Positions 35,595-36,742 of a DNA stretch of 36,742 bases are shown here, piece after piece; positions within the stretch are counted from its first letter, which is position 1, and each line of letters starts with the position of its first letter. This DNA comes from Methanosarcina spelaei. Lineage in GTDB: Archaea > Halobacteriota > Methanosarcinia > Methanosarcinales > Methanosarcinaceae. A model generated the notes under the pieces. It did no database searches. It had not been told where the DNA came from and saw only the letters and a list, made by a program, of their open reading frames with translations. The stretch lies in NCBI RefSeq assembly GCF_002287235.1, contig NZ_LMVP01000246.1, positions 1 through 36,742 on the forward strand. The letters run 5' to 3'. A program made the translations under genes and the position numbers.

Positions 35595-35935
35595 TTATCA
35601 CTTTTGAAATTCCATTTTGAATTTCACTTTTGGGTTTTCATTTTGAATTTTCATTTTGAATTTTCATTTTGAGTTTTCATTTTGAATTTTCATTTTGAGT
35701 TTCCATTTTGAGTTTTCATTTTGAGTTTTCATTTTGAGTTTTCATATTGAGTTTCCATATTGAGTTTCCATTTTGAGCTTCACTTTTGAAATATTAAGTT
35801 TGAATTTCCATTTTAAGTTTCCATTTTAAGTTTCCGTTTTGAATTTTGACATTTAAACTATTACTTTTGGTTCTGATTTTGGACCATCATTTTTGATTTT
35901 TCATTTCTTTTTGTTTTTGAACTACATATCATCCT
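35595..35935. repeat. 13-bp minisatellite in intergenic DNA
   Basis: From about 35604 to 35850, CATTTTGAATTTT/CATTTTGAGTTTC units of 13 bp recur about 18 times with A/G and T/C changes. It fills the gap between the cyclase gene and the convergent pilin-like gene. Confidence 0.85.
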
Positions 35936-36535
35936 TCAAAAGTGAGACATAGTGTACCTTATCCCGTTTTGCATGACCAGCTCGAAGAGGAATTCTCCAG
36001 AAACCGGATACTCAATTACAACTCCTGTCTTTTCAGGAGATAAAGGTGTCAGGATGTTTTCCCGGCTCTCCCAGGGCACCCATGCTCCTTTAGAATTTTG
36101 CTCGCCTTTTATAAAGTGTACCGGCTTTCCTGCAAGAAATAATCTTTTTTTAACTCCGTTTTCATACTGGTAGATAATAGTATTATTTTCAAGAACCCAT
36201 TCCGAATCTTGAAGCTGTCCATTGCATTCGTGATCAGGGTCCACTCCGAAGCTAATATACCTGACTGAAGAAGGAAAGGAGAATTTGAGGGTACACATTG
36301 TCCCTTCAGGACTATGACTCTCAGCAGAATCTCGGGCATACCCTTCCTGAATTGAACGGATCGACAGAGAAGCAGCCTCAACCTGGGACTTAATCTGCGC
36401 CTCTTCCAGGACAGGACTTGCGTTATGCCAGGCCTGAAATGCTATAATTAGCACTGCTGCAAGCAGACTTAAGTACACAACTAATTTTAGAGGGATAGTA
36501 TCTGCAGCAGTAGTATCGGAAGCAAGATTTCTCAT
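35936..36535 (-). CDS. Type IV pilin-like or membrane-anchored archaeal protein
   Basis: A 199-residue protein with an N-terminal hydrophobic helix (about residues 15-35, KLVVYLSLLAAVLIIAF) after a short polar segment, followed by a coil-like EAQIKSQVEAASLSIRSIQEGYARD and a beta-rich C-terminal domain. This layout is common in Methanosarcina pilin or FlaG-like proteins and in single-span extracytoplasmic proteins. I see no classic pilin cleavage motif. Function unknown. Confidence 0.6.
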   Translation of the reverse strand: MRNLASDTTAADTIPLKLVVYLSLLAAVLIIAFQAWHNASPVLEEAQIKSQVEAASLSIRSIQEGYARDSAESHSPEGTMCTLKFSFPSSVRYISFGVDPDHECNGQLQDSEWVLENNTIIYQYENGVKKRLFLAGKPVHFIKGEQNSKGAWVPWESRENILTPLSPEKTGVVIEYPVSGEFLFELVMQNGIRYTMSHF

Positions 36536-36742
36536 ATAAGAACTAACATGCCATACATATTAAAAAATTTTACTCAGCGTTTAATAGATAATCTCTGATT
36601 AATAGATTATGTGTGAGTAACGACAAATTTCATCAACATATAGTCTTTGATTAACAGATAACTTGTATCCTCTTCAAATTCAATGGTTTTTCAACCGCAT
36701 AAAAAATATAATAGTTTTTCCATTTTCCCTTATCATATTTTA
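36536..36742. other. Window end, no gene seen
   Basis: AT-rich sequence upstream of the minus-strand gene with several near-repeats of TCTGATTAATAGAT. No coding frame is supported. Confidence 0.4.

Overview
The window is chromosomal DNA of a methanogenic archaeon of the genus Methanosarcina. The evidence is the pair mer (F420-dependent methylene-tetrahydromethanopterin reductase) and fpoF (F420H2 dehydrogenase input subunit), an AfpA/Isf redox operon, archaeal NadM, an AK6/Fap7-type kinase, a cis-prenyltransferase, and the low-GC, repeat-filled intergenic DNA usual in that genus. I do not assign a species.

Layout. 1-5 kb: a protein of unknown function, a small membrane protein, the Mn exporter MntP, a LeuB/AksF-type dehydrogenase and a divergent cyclase-family protein. 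5-6.7 kb: gene-poor DNA with two minisatellites, a MITE and an overlooked 45-codon gene. 6.7-8.7 kb (minus strand): Isf - AfpA - ferritin-like operon, probably for electron transfer and oxidative-stress defence. 9.4-12.8 kb: two secreted surface-type proteins (a beta-helix and a TolB-like propeller) separated by a 1.6 kb spacer with paired operator-like dyads, a minisatellite and two inverted copies of a 130-bp MITE. 13.7-16.4 kb: mer, fpoF, nadM. 17.5 kb: a secreted 14-cysteine single-domain protein. 18-24 kb (minus strand): AK6-type kinase, b5-like protein, a small protein plus a YyaL-type DUF255 protein, cis-prenyltransferase, DUF2551. 24.6-31.7 kb (plus strand): an unusual carrier-protein cluster. 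32.6-36.5 kb: membrane DUF457/YdjM protein, radical SAM protein, ferredoxin, canonical cyclase-family hydrolase and a pilin-like membrane-anchored protein.

The most interesting region is 24.6-31.7 kb. It encodes an Sfp-type phosphopantetheinyl transferase, a discrete carrier protein, an AMP-forming ligase, an N-acetyl-sugar-amidotransferase-type PP-loop enzyme, a NAD-synthetase-like PP-loop enzyme with an insertion, a DUF362 protein with two [4Fe-4S] motifs and a left-handed beta-helix acyltransferase. Archaea normally lack carrier-protein fatty acid synthesis, so a complete set of carrier, carrier-activating enzyme, loading ligase and candidate acceptor enzymes suggests a dedicated pathway. 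My inference is activation of a carboxylic or amino acid on the carrier, amidation/amidination by ammonia-using PP-loop enzymes, and transfer to a sugar or amine acceptor.

Other themes are genes whose best-placed Shine-Dalgarno sequence points to a CTG codon (4396, 21219, 24075), three MITE-like families with visible target duplications, at least ten unrelated intergenic tandem repeats, and several strong dyads near promoters. All functional statements come from reading motifs by eye; no database search was run.
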